DNA from: Limibacter armeniacum
GTDB lineage: Bacteria; Bacteroidota; Bacteroidia; Cytophagales; Flammeovirgaceae
NCBI RefSeq assembly: GCF_036880985.1
Contig: NZ_JBAJNO010000003.1
Span: forward strand, 62,001 to 126,000
Direction of reading: 5' to 3'
DNA: 64,000 nucleotides
Below, piece by piece: positions 33,287 to 42,305 of this stretch. Positions within the stretch are counted from its first letter, which is position 1; the number at the start of each line of letters is the position of its first letter. The notes beneath the pieces are model-generated. The model did no database searches. It was not told where the DNA came from and saw only the letters and a list, made by a program, of their open reading frames with translations. Both the position numbers and the translations under genes were made by a program.

Positions 33287-33997
33287 ATGGCAAGATTTAG
33301 CCGAATAGAAGTTGCTGTCAAGGCATACGAAACAGGTATTATCCCTGTCTTTTACCATCAGGATTTTGAAACATGCAAGGAGATACTGACTGCTTGCTAC
33401 CGTGCAAGAATCAGGGTGTTTGAGTTTACCAACCGAGGTGACTTTGCTCACGAGACTTTTGGCAAGCTGATCAAGTTTGCCGCAGAGGAACTGCCCCATA
33501 TGATTTTGGGTATTGGCTCTGTGCTTGATCCGGCTACCGCAGCACTCTATATGCAGCTCGGTACCAACTTCGTGGTTTCGCCTGTAATGAATCCTGAAAT
33601 GGCTAAGGTTTGTAACCGTCGCAAGGTAGCTTGGATGCCGGGTTGTGGTTCGCTTTCTGAGATATCTGAAGCAGAAGAACTGGGTGCCGAAGTGGTGAAG
33701 ATTTTTCCTGCCGAACAGGTTGGTGGGCTCAAATTTATTCAGGCAGCCAAAGGCCCTTGCCCTTGGAGCAGCATTATGCCGACAGGAGGAATAGAGCCTG
33801 AAAAGGAGATGGTCACCCATTGGCTTAAAGGCGGTGCGCATTGCGTAGGTATTGGCTCAAAACTTTTCCCTAAGAATGAGGATGGCAGCTATAACCTGAT
33901 TCAGATCGAAAGTAAATTGTCAGAACTGACTGAAGCTGTAAGAGAAATGGGACGGACTATATTGAATGTAGAGGAAACTACAGTCAGCCATACTTAA
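33287..33997 (+). CDS. eda: KDPG / 4-hydroxy-2-oxoglutarate aldolase
   Basis: 236 residues, a little longer than E. coli Eda. TIM-barrel signatures: GIIPVFYHQDFETCKEILTA, RVFEFTNRGD with the conserved Glu, LGIGSVLDPATAALYMQLGT, SPVMNPEMAKVCNR, and the Schiff-base lysine in VVKIFPAEQVGG; the end has PTGGIEPEKE and GIGSKLF. It splits 2-keto-3-deoxy-6-phosphogluconate into pyruvate and glyceraldehyde-3-phosphate, so together with kdgK it completes hexuronate-derived KDG breakdown. 29 nt after kdgK and the last gene of the unit, followed by a long terminator. Confidence 0.94.
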   Translation: MARFSRIEVAVKAYETGIIPVFYHQDFETCKEILTACYRARIRVFEFTNRGDFAHETFGKLIKFAAEELPHMILGIGSVLDPATAALYMQLGTNFVVSPVMNPEMAKVCNRRKVAWMPGCGSLSEISEAEELGAEVVKIFPAEQVGGLKFIQAAKGPCPWSSIMPTGGIEPEKEMVTHWLKGGAHCVGIGSKLFPKNEDGSYNLIQIESKLSELTEAVREMGRTILNVEETTVSHT

Positions 33998-34009
33998 GTT
34001 AAAACAGAA

Positions 34010-34065
34010 GAAAGGCAGGGGAAATCAATTATAATAGGTTTCCCCTGCCTTTCATTTTATTTTGC
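34010..34065 (+). terminator. Terminator after eda
   Basis: Perfect 15-bp stem GAAAGGCAGGGGAAA / TTTCCCCTGCCTTTC around a 14-nt loop, followed by ATTTTATTTTG. Starts 13 nt after the eda stop. Confidence 0.9.
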
Positions 34066-34462
34066 CTCTTTTTAAGAAAACAAACCAATGATCTAATAGA
34101 TTTTTCAATTACATAAATGAAGTTCAAAAAAGAACCGCCTTTCCCAATTCAAATTACTGCTCCAATTAAGTGTTAACCCTTTCCTTTTTAAGTTTAGTTT
34201 ATAATCCTTTCATAACTCCCCCTCTTCAAAGTTGTATTTCAATAATAAAGAATTTATCATTGTATGAAGTGTAAACTGTACAATATGAAGAGCCGTTTGC
34301 GCTTAAACTAACAAACATTATCGTGTTCGTATTAGGTATCAGACAATATGGGTAATAAACTAACTTCGTTAGCCCCAAATCAATCTGGTTCATTAGCTCA
34401 ATACTTAGCCGGTAAGCATCCCAACAACGACTTTACCTATTGAATACCGCTTTATTGATGTT
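34066..34462 (+). other. AT-rich upstream region of the DUF6377-type gene
   Basis: No gene supported. Contains several short AT-rich repeats and, near 34310-34400, mixed sequence leading to the regulator gene. It is longer than needed for one promoter, so a leader or regulatory sites are possible, but none was recognised. Confidence 0.45.
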
Positions 34463-36106
34463 ATGATGAGATATTTTACAAACTTCCTCCTTTTTCTGCT
34501 GATGCTGCTGCCGCTGTTTGGTTATAGCCAATCAGAAATGGACAGTATTCTGAAAGTATTGGATGAGGAGCTGAGCAAAAAAGAGGTTTATGTCAATGAA
34601 AAATCAAGTTACATCCTCTCTTTAAAAGACCGTGTCAAATCACTGGAATCTAATGATTTGCAAGGAAGGTATGACCTTTACAACAGGCTGTACCGTGAGT
34701 ACAACTCCTTTCATTATGATTCGGCTTACCATTACCTGTCGCAACTGAAAGATGTGGCATTCCAACTGAATGATCAGGACAAAATCCTTAAAACAAGACT
34801 TGAGTCCAGCTTTATCCTGCTTTCATCAGGGATGTTTAAGGAAGCCATTGATTCTCTCAATGTCTTGGATATTTCGGGCAAACCGAATGCGACTAAGGTG
34901 GAGTATTACGCTTTGAAAGCTAAAATATATTACGGGCTGACGGACTATTCCAACGACAATTACTATTCCCCGATCTACAACAAGGAAGGACATCAATATA
35001 TTGATTCGGTACTGAAATATGCAGAGCCTGACTCTTACCATTTCCTTTATTACCGAGGGCTTAGAAGTGCCCGAAGATCCGATATCCAACGTGGTATCTC
35101 TGACTTGCGAGCCTTGCTTGACTGCAATGACTGTAACCGTCTGTCTTACCATGAAGGCGCCATCGTTGCCTCCACCTTGAGCGATATTTACCTGAAAATC
35201 GGTGACGATGAGAAAGCCACTACCCTGCTGGCTCAGGCTGCCATCTATGATATCAGGTCGTCCACAAAAGAAACGGCAGCCACGCTGACACTTGCTGGCA
35301 TTCTGCATAAAAGAGGAAATATCCGAAAGGCATACACTTACGCCAGACACGCCTTGGATGATGCCAACTTCTATGGGGCAAGACACCGTAAGATTCAGAT
35401 CGGGGCAATTCTCCCAATTCTTGAGGAGGAGAAACTGAACCTTGTAGAAAACCAGAAAGAACTGCTGATTTTCTATTCACTGGCAATTACGTTGCTGTCT
35501 GTATTGGTAGTGGTATTTGCCATTGTAATCTTCAAGCAACTGAAGCGTATCAGAAAAACCGAGCGGGAACTCACCCACACCAATACGATCCTGAACGAGA
35601 CCAACCAGAAACTCAAGGATGCCAACGAGCAGCTGATGGATTCCAACAAGATCAAGGAGAAGTATATCGGTTACTACTTCAGTGTGACTTCAGAGTACCT
35701 TGAGAAGATCCATAAATTCAAGTCTTCTATCGAGAACAAGCTGATGGAAAAGAAATACGACCATATCAAGGTTGTTCTCAACAATATGGATCTCCGAAAG
35801 ATGAGGCTGGAACTGTTCAAGAATTTCGACAAGATATTTTTGGACCTGTTCCCACACTTTATAGAGGAATTCAACAGCAACTTTGAGGAGGAAGATCAGG
35901 TAAAACTGGAAGAAAACGAATTGCTCAACACAGACTTGCGCATCTTTGCCCTAATCCGTATGGGCATTACTGATACGGACAAGATTGCCAATATCCTGGA
36001 ATATACGGTGAACACCATCTATACCTATAAGACAAGGATCAAGAAGAAGGCAAAAACATCCAATGATGAATTTGAGAGAAGCATTATGGAGATTAAGCCC
36101 ATTTAG
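34463..36106 (+). CDS. TPR-membrane-DNA-binding regulator, DUF6377 type
   Basis: 547 residues with a three-part design. A signal/anchor at the N-terminus (MMRYFTNFLLFLLMLLPLFG) is followed by ~300 residues of helical repeats (YDLYNRLYREYNSFHYDSAY, then LRALLDCNDCNRLSYHEGAI). One membrane helix lies about 333-353 (LLIFYSLAITLLSVLVVVFA), then a coiled coil (RKTERELTHTNTILNETNQK). The cytoplasmic C-terminus ends in a LuxR-like helix-turn-helix (ITDTDKIANILEYTVNTIYT). It is therefore a one-protein sensor linking a periplasmic signal to DNA binding, a pattern seen in Bacteroidota polysaccharide-use loci. No SusC/SusD pair is next door; GH97, convergent to it, is the nearest carbohydrate gene. Confidence 0.85.
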   Translation: MMRYFTNFLLFLLMLLPLFGYSQSEMDSILKVLDEELSKKEVYVNEKSSYILSLKDRVKSLESNDLQGRYDLYNRLYREYNSFHYDSAYHYLSQLKDVAFQLNDQDKILKTRLESSFILLSSGMFKEAIDSLNVLDISGKPNATKVEYYALKAKIYYGLTDYSNDNYYSPIYNKEGHQYIDSVLKYAEPDSYHFLYYRGLRSARRSDIQRGISDLRALLDCNDCNRLSYHEGAIVASTLSDIYLKIGDDEKATTLLAQAAIYDIRSSTKETAATLTLAGILHKRGNIRKAYTYARHALDDANFYGARHRKIQIGAILPILEEEKLNLVENQKELLIFYSLAITLLSVLVVVFAIVIFKQLKRIRKTERELTHTNTILNETNQKLKDANEQLMDSNKIKEKYIGYYFSVTSEYLEKIHKFKSSIENKLMEKKYDHIKVVLNNMDLRKMRLELFKNFDKIFLDLFPHFIEEFNSNFEEEDQVKLEENELLNTDLRIFALIRMGITDTDKIANILEYTVNTIYTYKTRIKKKAKTSNDEFERSIMEIKPI

Positions 36107-36119
36107 ATAAACCTGCTGA

Positions 36120-36174
36120 GAACAAAACAGCCCCCTGTTTTCCAAATGGAATTCAGGGGGCTATTTTGTTTTAT
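36120..36174. terminator. Bidirectional terminator between convergent genes
   Basis: Near-perfect stem AACAAAA(C)AGCCCCCTG / CAGGGGGCTATTTTGTT with a 17-nt loop and A/T runs at both ends, between the DUF6377-type gene and the convergent GH97 gene. Confidence 0.85.
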
Positions 36175-36184
36175 ATAGCGCTAT

Positions 36185-38212
36185 TTATTCCGCAAGTATA
36201 CTTATGGCAAACCCGCCACTTTTTGTACAAGGAATACTGAGCTTAGTCTGACGATCAACTGTCAGTTTCTCAATTCGGTATGTGCCAGGATTGCTTTCCA
36301 AATTTGTCTCCTCGCTGTCAGCATACAGGGTAGCCTGATATTTTTTTCCTTCCGGCAGGAAAGAGAAATCCATCTCAAACGTATGGGCATTGTCAGCCGT
36401 AGCGCCACCCACATACCAGTTGGTTCCTTTTCGACGGGCAGTCACCATATGTTCCCCGATCTTGGCATCCAGTAATTTTGTATCATCCCAGTCGGCAGGT
36501 ACATCACGAATAAACTGGAAAGCCGGATGCCCTTCGTAGTTCTCAATCATATCCGAAGCCATCTGAAGTGGTGAGTACAAAGTGACAAACAATGCCAACT
36601 GTTTGGAAAGCGTGGTATGAATACGGGCTTCCCCCATCACTTGGGCTGTGGTGTTCCAAGCCACACGATCATTGTAACGCTCATACTTCAGGTCAAAGAT
36701 ACCTGGCGTATAATCAATCGGGCCGCCCAGTCCTCTGGTAAATGGAATAATCAGGTGATGCGATGGCGGATTGCCATCACTCCAGCCATTCCACTCCATT
36801 CCTCTTACACCTTCCCTTGTCATCATGTTGGGCCATGTACGACGGATGCCCGTATCCTTGATCGGCTCGTGGACATCCAACATCAGGTGATACTTGGCTG
36901 CAAGTTCCACAACCTTACGGTAATGACGTACCATAAACTGTCCGTGATGGTAATGACCACGTGGCATAATACCTCCTGCATATCCCGTCTTCACGCCTTC
37001 TGCACCCAACTTACGGTACTTGGCAAAAGCCTTATCCATCAATGCCTCGTAAGATGGAATATCACCACCTGTCTCATTGTGCATGATCAAGGCAATCCCT
37101 TTTTCCTTACAGTAGGCAGCTACCTTATCCAAATCAAAATCTGCATACGGCGTGATATGGTCAAAAGCATCCTTCTCTCCCCATTTGTCCCAGCCAGTAT
37201 TCCAGCCCTCAAAAAGTACCGCCTGTATATTGTTGGCAGCGGCAAAGTCGATGTATTCCAAAGCATGTTTGGTTGTCGCGCCATGACGTGGTCCCATTGT
37301 CCATGTCTGATGACCAATATGCATACCCCACCAAACTCCGACATATTTCATCGGTTGTATCCAGCTCGTATCTGTAATCTTGCTAGGCTCGTTGAGGTTC
37401 AGTATCATATCTGACATGACCAAACCTGCGGCATTGTCTGCAAGTTGCAGGGTACGCCAAGGGCTTTTCAACGTTCCCTTTGCCCTAACCTTTACCTTAT
37501 CCGGCCAAGGAGTCAGTACAGAACGGAGACACAACGGATTATCCGCCTCCTTGTAAAGCATCATCTCAGCAAAGTCCGTCAGGGCAGCCTCGTGGATACT
37601 GGCGGCAAGCTTGCCGTCTGCTGACTCAAAAGTGATTGGTGTACTCGCATCTTTCACTTCAGAAAGTGGCGAATGCTTATAAAGCTGTTCGTACGTATCG
37701 TAATTGGCATGGATCCACCAAGCTGACAGGTCCTGCTTAAAATTGAACTGAGTGTGTTCTTCCATCAGGAAAAGGCTATCCTCAAGTGAAACGGCAGGAA
37801 TCTCATAACGGAATGCCACACCATCATCGAATGCTCTGAAAGCTAGCTGTACTTTCCTGTCACCTTGTTGAAGATTCAGTGTCAGTTCATTGTACTCATT
37901 AAGATGCTGTTTACGCTCTCCCCAAGGCGCTTCCCATTGTTCCTTTTTATGGTCAGTTGAAGCGTCGACCATCTCAAAGCCTTTTTGAAGATTCGCTGTC
38001 TTTAATGTCCATCCCAGATAAGAGGTGTCCAGTACAGTTTGTTGATTGCGGCTAACCAGATAAAAAACCTTCCCTTCATTATCTATCCCTACAGTCAATT
38101 GGTTTTGCTTGTCAGGTGAGCTGAGTTCCAGCGTCTCCTTTTGATGATTATCGCATGCTGACAGCATAAGGAAACCTGCCAACAACATAGCCAGTTGTTT
38201 TAGTTTAGTCAT
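36185..38212 (-). CDS. Glycoside hydrolase family 97 (alpha-glucosidase/alpha-galactosidase), lipoprotein
   Basis: 675 residues from the ATG giving MTKLKQLAMLLAGFLMLSAC; this start places a lipobox (MLSAC) at the right spot, so an earlier in-frame ATG was rejected. The N-terminal ~270 residues form the beta-sandwich (AFRAFDDGVAFRYEIP, LFLMEEHTQF). The barrel follows, with KYVGVWWGMHIG, GAEGVKTGYAGG, LMLDVHEPIKDTGIRRTWP, RGMEWNGWSD and the signature LGGPIDYTPGIF. A final beta-domain closes it. GH97 enzymes act on alpha-linked glucosides or galactosides, inverting or retaining; which type applies is not decided here. Anchored in the periplasm or on the surface. Confidence 0.93.
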   Translation of the reverse strand: MTKLKQLAMLLAGFLMLSACDNHQKETLELSSPDKQNQLTVGIDNEGKVFYLVSRNQQTVLDTSYLGWTLKTANLQKGFEMVDASTDHKKEQWEAPWGERKQHLNEYNELTLNLQQGDRKVQLAFRAFDDGVAFRYEIPAVSLEDSLFLMEEHTQFNFKQDLSAWWIHANYDTYEQLYKHSPLSEVKDASTPITFESADGKLAASIHEAALTDFAEMMLYKEADNPLCLRSVLTPWPDKVKVRAKGTLKSPWRTLQLADNAAGLVMSDMILNLNEPSKITDTSWIQPMKYVGVWWGMHIGHQTWTMGPRHGATTKHALEYIDFAAANNIQAVLFEGWNTGWDKWGEKDAFDHITPYADFDLDKVAAYCKEKGIALIMHNETGGDIPSYEALMDKAFAKYRKLGAEGVKTGYAGGIMPRGHYHHGQFMVRHYRKVVELAAKYHLMLDVHEPIKDTGIRRTWPNMMTREGVRGMEWNGWSDGNPPSHHLIIPFTRGLGGPIDYTPGIFDLKYERYNDRVAWNTTAQVMGEARIHTTLSKQLALFVTLYSPLQMASDMIENYEGHPAFQFIRDVPADWDDTKLLDAKIGEHMVTARRKGTNWYVGGATADNAHTFEMDFSFLPEGKKYQATLYADSEETNLESNPGTYRIEKLTVDRQTKLSIPCTKSGGFAISILAE

Positions 38213-38430
38213 TTGTTCGGAATTTGGTTGAATCAAGTAACCAAAGGTAAGGGAAAGCATTTATTCTAGAACTGATAAAAATCAAGTAGCGATAAGTTAC
38301 AGACATACAAAACAGTTTCAACCTTCAATAAGATATTACCTTAATCGATGCTACATCTCACTTACAAGTGTATTTGTATTAAATAATACTATCATTTAAA
38401 TTGAATCCACTTTTTAAAATAAACATTCAT

Positions 38431-39123
38431 ATGACTGACAAAAAACTATTCCCAAATACAATACTTCAATTTGTATTATTGACCCTATTATCCATTTCAT
38501 TAGCATCTCCATTATTAATTCTAGAGCAAAATGGATTTGTAACAAGAGAGTTTATTATTCCAACCTTTGTAGTCTTAATCACACTCTTTTTACTTATGTT
38601 TTACCATGTCATAAATATAAAAAGAGGTGTTAAACCTAAATACTTCTTTAGGCATACAAATATTAGAGAGGCTGTTCTTTTCTCCTTTCCTATCGTTTTA
38701 TTTTCAATTGGAGTAGAAGCTCCTATAAACGAGCTTATCTATCATTATAATGATAAAACAGCTGTTATTGACTCTCCTTTCACTTCTCTATTTACATTTA
38801 TTTCAATGTCTTTAATTGGGCCGATCATAGAAGAGTTGATATTTAGAAATATCTTTCTCAGTGGATTACTTACAAGGTTTAGCCCTAAAAAGGCAATTAT
38901 TATCTCGGCTATTTTATTTGGTATAGTACATATTGAGCTTTACAAAATTGTATGGTCTACAATATTTGGGTTATATATTGGGTATGTTTTTTATAAAACT
39001 AATAACCTTACTTTGACAAGTATTATACATATAGCAGTCAATACATCTTTATTATTAGTATTTATCACGATTAACAATCTATGTATTAACAAGTCTTCTC
39101 CTTCGAGATCTGAAGTTATGTAA
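38431..39123 (+). CDS. CPBP-family intramembrane protease with IS-encoded C-terminus
   Basis: About 230 residues from the ATG giving MTDKKLFPNTILQF. Multiple hydrophobic helices; the CPBP/Abi signature EELIFR (EE-xxx-R) is followed by the second motif FGIVH and a third histidine in SIIHIAVN. These proteases, of the Rce1 type, act in the membrane and are linked to bacteriocin immunity or surface processing. From codon ~211 onward the frame runs into the IS5-like element, so the last ~20 residues (LCINKSSPSRSEVM) are IS-derived. All catalytic motifs precede that point, so activity may survive. AT-rich, accessory. Confidence 0.82.
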   Translation: MTDKKLFPNTILQFVLLTLLSISLASPLLILEQNGFVTREFIIPTFVVLITLFLLMFYHVINIKRGVKPKYFFRHTNIREAVLFSFPIVLFSIGVEAPINELIYHYNDKTAVIDSPFTSLFTFISMSLIGPIIEELIFRNIFLSGLLTRFSPKKAIIISAILFGIVHIELYKIVWSTIFGLYIGYVFYKTNNLTLTSIIHIAVNTSLLLVFITINNLCINKSSPSRSEVM

Positions 39124-40064
39124 ACCCGCTCCAATTTTCATCACTCTATCTAATGCCCCTTCTCTTCTTAGCCTGAAAATATCCTTGAGGATTCTGAGCC
39201 TTTTAATCCCGCAGATAGCATGCTCAACACGAACCCTTATACTTGCCAGCTTTCTATTCGCCTCTTTCATAAAATCAGGTAGCTCAATCCCTTTGTGTTT
39301 TTTGATAGGCACAATGAATGTAACATTATCAAGATCAATGCCCTTGAAGGCTAAGTCCCCCAGTAGCTTGATACCTTTTTTAGGAAAGGCAAACTGTTGT
39401 TGATCAAAAAGCTTTTTATCATGAATACTACCTGCTACAGTCTCAGAAAGATAGAGCACTTGCTTACCCTCTTTGTCGGTGATGACAAGGTTCTTGGTAG
39501 TATGTCTCTTCTTCTTTCCACTGTAGTTCATCTTTTGCTTTTCCGAGTCCTTTGGACGCTGTATGAGGCGTTCTACTCCATCCACTAAGAATACTTCACT
39601 CCAGTAAGGCTTAAGTTTTTTTCGAAACTCTTCCATTACATTGGCAGGTAGCTCTCCTACATAATTTAATGTTTGTAGTAAGCAGTTTCCCAGGAAATAT
39701 AGCCATTCACTTACCTTACTTTGACTGATATTGAAATACAATCCTAGTGATTCTTGCGTGGGATTCTCCTTCAAGCTATATAGAATAAAAAAGAGTTTAG
39801 TCTCTATCCCTTGGAGACTGCTGTTACGGTAATCATCCAGCTTCTTCAAAGGCTTCCTGCGAGGCCTCCCTTTCATGGTATACTGCTGTAAGGCTTCAAC
39901 ATAAACATATGAGAAAATTCCTTCCAATTCTCTCAACTCTTCCTTGGTCAAGGACGTTAAACTCTGTAGGCGACGGGCACTTATGGATTTAGGTTTCACA
40001 ACTAAATGAGTGCTTTGTCGCCTTCTTTTGTTCCTAATTCACAACTTTTTGTTAATCGTGATAA
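39062..40064 (-). mobile_element. IS5-like insertion sequence, intact
   Basis: About 1.0 kb bounded by perfect 16-bp inverted repeats, TTATCACGATTAACAA at 39062-39077 and its complement at 40049-40064. It carries one uninterrupted transposase. No matching target duplication could be found: the outer flanks read GTA-T on the left and TGTC on the right. The left neighbour is a CPBP gene and the right neighbour is the 3' half of an unrelated S41 peptidase gene, so a deletion or recombination beside the element has removed the original flank. Confidence 0.87.
39079..39999 (-). CDS. IS5-family DDE transposase (DDE_Tnp_4 type)
   Basis: 306 residues. An N-terminal helix-turn-helix region (ESLGLYFNISQSKVSEWLYF) precedes the catalytic domain. 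The probable triad is D in VFLVDGVER, D in LLGDLAFKG and E in RVRVEHAICGIKR, the last with the typical K/R spacing. Basic patches (SGKKKRHTTKNLVI) contact DNA. It fills the element, running from 15 nt inside the right repeat to 17 nt from the left, and has no frameshift, so the element may still be able to move. Confidence 0.92.
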   Translation of the reverse strand: MKPKSISARRLQSLTSLTKEELRELEGIFSYVYVEALQQYTMKGRPRRKPLKKLDDYRNSSLQGIETKLFFILYSLKENPTQESLGLYFNISQSKVSEWLYFLGNCLLQTLNYVGELPANVMEEFRKKLKPYWSEVFLVDGVERLIQRPKDSEKQKMNYSGKKKRHTTKNLVITDKEGKQVLYLSETVAGSIHDKKLFDQQQFAFPKKGIKLLGDLAFKGIDLDNVTFIVPIKKHKGIELPDFMKEANRKLASIRVRVEHAICGIKRLRILKDIFRLRREGALDRVMKIGAGLHNFRSRRRRLVNT

Positions 40065-40540
40065 TGTCTACAGTCGATGGTGGAAATTCTTATGTTGCTC
40101 GTGGAATTATGGGACGATTTATCAATGAGTCAAAACCCTATCAAAAACATTGGACAATCGAAAAATATAATGAGAATCCTATGGTTGAAAGAAGTTGGGT
40201 TGAGTATGTAAGTCCAAGAAAAGAACAATATAAAAAACCAGTGGTAATTTTAGTCGGAAGATGGACTGGAAGTATGGGGGAAGGACTTGCAATTGGTTTT
40301 GAAGGAATGGAAAGAGCTCAAATTGTTGGTTCAGAAATGGAAAGGTTAGCAGGAGAAATGAGTGGGTTTTCATTTAAAAACCAACGTTTTGGGTATCGAC
40401 TTTCGACAGCTAAACTTTTCCATATAAATGGAACGCCTAGAGAAAAATATATACCGACAAATTATGTTACTCAAACCACGACTGAAAATGATGAAACCCT
40501 TGAAAAAGGAATCAAACTGATTTTTAAAAATGTGGAATAA
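40064..40540 (+). pseudogene. S41-family peptidase, 5' end lost at the IS
   Basis: The last ~158 residues of a C-terminal-processing/S41 peptidase. It begins inside the catalytic core at GGNSYVARGIMGRF; the nucleophile region is VVILVGRWTGSMGEG, with Ser in TGSMGEG, and the rest of the family fold runs to the end (FKNQRFGYRLSTAKLFH, IPTNYVTQTT). The PDZ/helical N-terminus that a working enzyme needs is missing, replaced by the IS5-like end. An open frame continues a few codons into the IS, but no proper start or signal remains. Non-functional in all likelihood. Confidence 0.82.
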
Positions 40541-40780
40541 AATATACGTAGAACAATGGTTTGAGTTGAACCTAAACTCAAACCTAACTACTAATAATCA
40601 TAAAGTCACAAGACTTTAAATCAGGTCAAATGAAGATAGTTTTTACTGGCAGTTATTTTTTTCAAGTTGTAGAGTTAACCTCAAGGGTATTATAAGGTAA
40701 CGATTAGAGGACCATCATATCATTTAAACATGCTAGTTAGAGCATATATCTTCAGAGTAAAGAAATTTGTTACCAGTATA

Positions 40781-41239
40781 ATGAAGGCCATAATAAGATT
40801 ATTTGGAGTAACTCAAGTCATGATTGGTGGATATTACGTCTATAAGACAGGTTTTCATCTAATAAACTACAATCAAACCTTTGGACTCGAACCAGGAACT
40901 TTTGGATATGGTCGCCCTTTTTGGGAGGTAGCCATCGAATTCCTATTTTGGCTAACTGTAACAAGTGGAGGAATTGGGTTGTTACAGTTCAACAAAATAG
41001 GTTTAAAAATCGGACTATACTCACTTGTTTTACCAACTTTGGTATCCATAACGTTCTTGATTGCTGAACTTTATAGTAAACGGAATTATTCATCAACTAT
41101 AATAGTAAACACTCAGCGAAGAGATATGACCCTTTTTGAACAATGGAACTATATCTATTCTGAACCAGTATTATTAATAACTTTAACATTGGCATGTTTA
41201 GTCATATTTTGGCTAACAATGAAGCAACTAAAAATGTAA
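40781..41239 (+). CDS. Hypothetical membrane protein with four helices
   Basis: About 152 residues from the ATG giving MKAIIRLFGVTQVMIGGYYV; an ATG 17 codons earlier adds a basic, unlikely lead. Hydrophobic segments: near 7-25, 55-75 (WEVAIEFLFWLTVTSGGIGL), 82-102 (LKIGLYSLVLPTLVSITFLI) and 130-150 (LLITLTLACLVIFWL). A polar loop (GLEPGTFGYGRPFW) links helices 1 and 2. No family recognised. AT-rich, alone, no partner. Confidence 0.6.
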   Translation: MKAIIRLFGVTQVMIGGYYVYKTGFHLINYNQTFGLEPGTFGYGRPFWEVAIEFLFWLTVTSGGIGLLQFNKIGLKIGLYSLVLPTLVSITFLIAELYSKRNYSSTIIVNTQRRDMTLFEQWNYIYSEPVLLITLTLACLVIFWLTMKQLKM

Positions 41240-41407
41240 AAGGCTTAAAACTTGTGCTAATAAATACTCTGATGAATGTATTATAGAAAATCATGACAAC
41301 ACTCTAATAACCAGACAGTCAATCATAAATAATAATTTTATATCAAGGCGTGGCTATGTGAGAGAGAAAAGATTAGTGCTTATCGTTGAACGTTATTTTT
41401 TTGGACA

Positions 41408-41810
41408 ATGAATAATCTAAGTTGGAAATTAGTTTTACCATTGACGATTTTATCATTTGTTCTCTGGACTAAGTGAAGGACAGTTTATGCATTGCCAGTT
41501 AACACACCTAACATAATAATGGTCGGTAATTCCGTTAGCATATGTTAATGACGGATGGCATACATCGATGTCATTACAAATATACTTTCTTGAACCATTC
41601 GTTGACTTGCTAGTATATTTTCTTTTTTGGTTTGCTATTATATAGCTTATGAATAGGATTATGGCAAAAATTCAAATCAATAAAACTTCAACATATATCC
41701 TACTGATAATAAACCAATTGATTTCATTTGGACTAATTAAAATAGGCACTAACTCAACAAACCTTTACTATGTAAAACAATTATGCTCCTTCGGTAGAAG
41801 AAGTAGTTGA
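41408..41810 (+). pseudogene. Broken small membrane-protein gene
   Basis: Begins MNNLSWKLVLPLTILSFVLW in one frame. After a TGA in that frame the same frame gives RTVYALPVNTPN. A shift then brings in the clear continuation DGWHTSMSLQIYFLEPFVDL, and LVYFLFWFAII, a further stop, then a polar tail. The order and spacing match a small multi-helix hypothetical protein common in Bacteroidota genomes (from memory, with a KWWYALPVDAP and DGWHTSMSLQ core). At least two in-frame stops and one frameshift mean it is dead. Confidence 0.65.
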
Positions 41811-41844
41811 CAAGTGCCTGACATATAAATCAATTCAACTTTAA

Positions 41845-42168
41845 CCTATATCAATAAAGAGATACGCAAGTAACCAAATTGTAAAGTCGATCATAAAAGG
41901 ATTAACACTTGTAAACTGTACTAGCATATTCAACGACTATAAACTTGAGAATGACAGTGCGTTCTTTTTAAGAATTTCAGAGAGATCTTTTGAAATCATG
42001 GATAAGATAAAACTATCATTTCTTGAAAGAATGAAAATGAAGTTGAGGAAAAGTAAAACCTCTACAAAATTCAATATAATGCAACACCTAGCACAGTATC
42101 TAGTAGATTTATTACTACCTGAAAACCAATTGAATACCTCAGTATTTCCTAAAACTATTTTACAATAA
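41845..42168 (+). pseudogene. 3' remnant of an unrecognised gene
   Basis: An uninterrupted plus-strand frame of 107 codons with no usable start codon near its beginning. It ends in a helical, charged segment (DKIKLSFLERMKMKLRKSK, then NIMQHLAQYLVDLLLPENQL). Its composition looks like real protein rather than noise, and the opposite-strand frame over it looks random. It could be the tail of a decayed gene. No family recognised. Confidence 0.35.
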
Positions 42169-42305
42169 AATAAGCTTCTCCATATAATAGATGCATTATA
42201 TCTAATGATAGAAGACCAAAAAGTATACATGTTTCGAAACTGAGTATAAGGCCACTATGCAGTATTCCATCGACCTTTGTAATATACATTAAACAATAAA
42301 GGAAG

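Noticed and set aside
33272-33841. 189-codon minus-strand open frame
   Set aside because: Antisense to eda, whose motifs are unambiguous.
34826-35386. 186-codon minus-strand open frame
   Set aside because: Antisense inside the DUF6377-type gene, no recognisable protein features.
36617-37414. 265-codon plus-strand open frame
   Set aside because: Lies fully antisense within the well-supported GH97 gene; composition and lack of any motif mark it as a shadow.
41937-42230. 97-codon minus-strand frame
   Set aside because: Sequence looks random and hydrophobic; the opposite strand gives a more protein-like reading, listed as a remnant.
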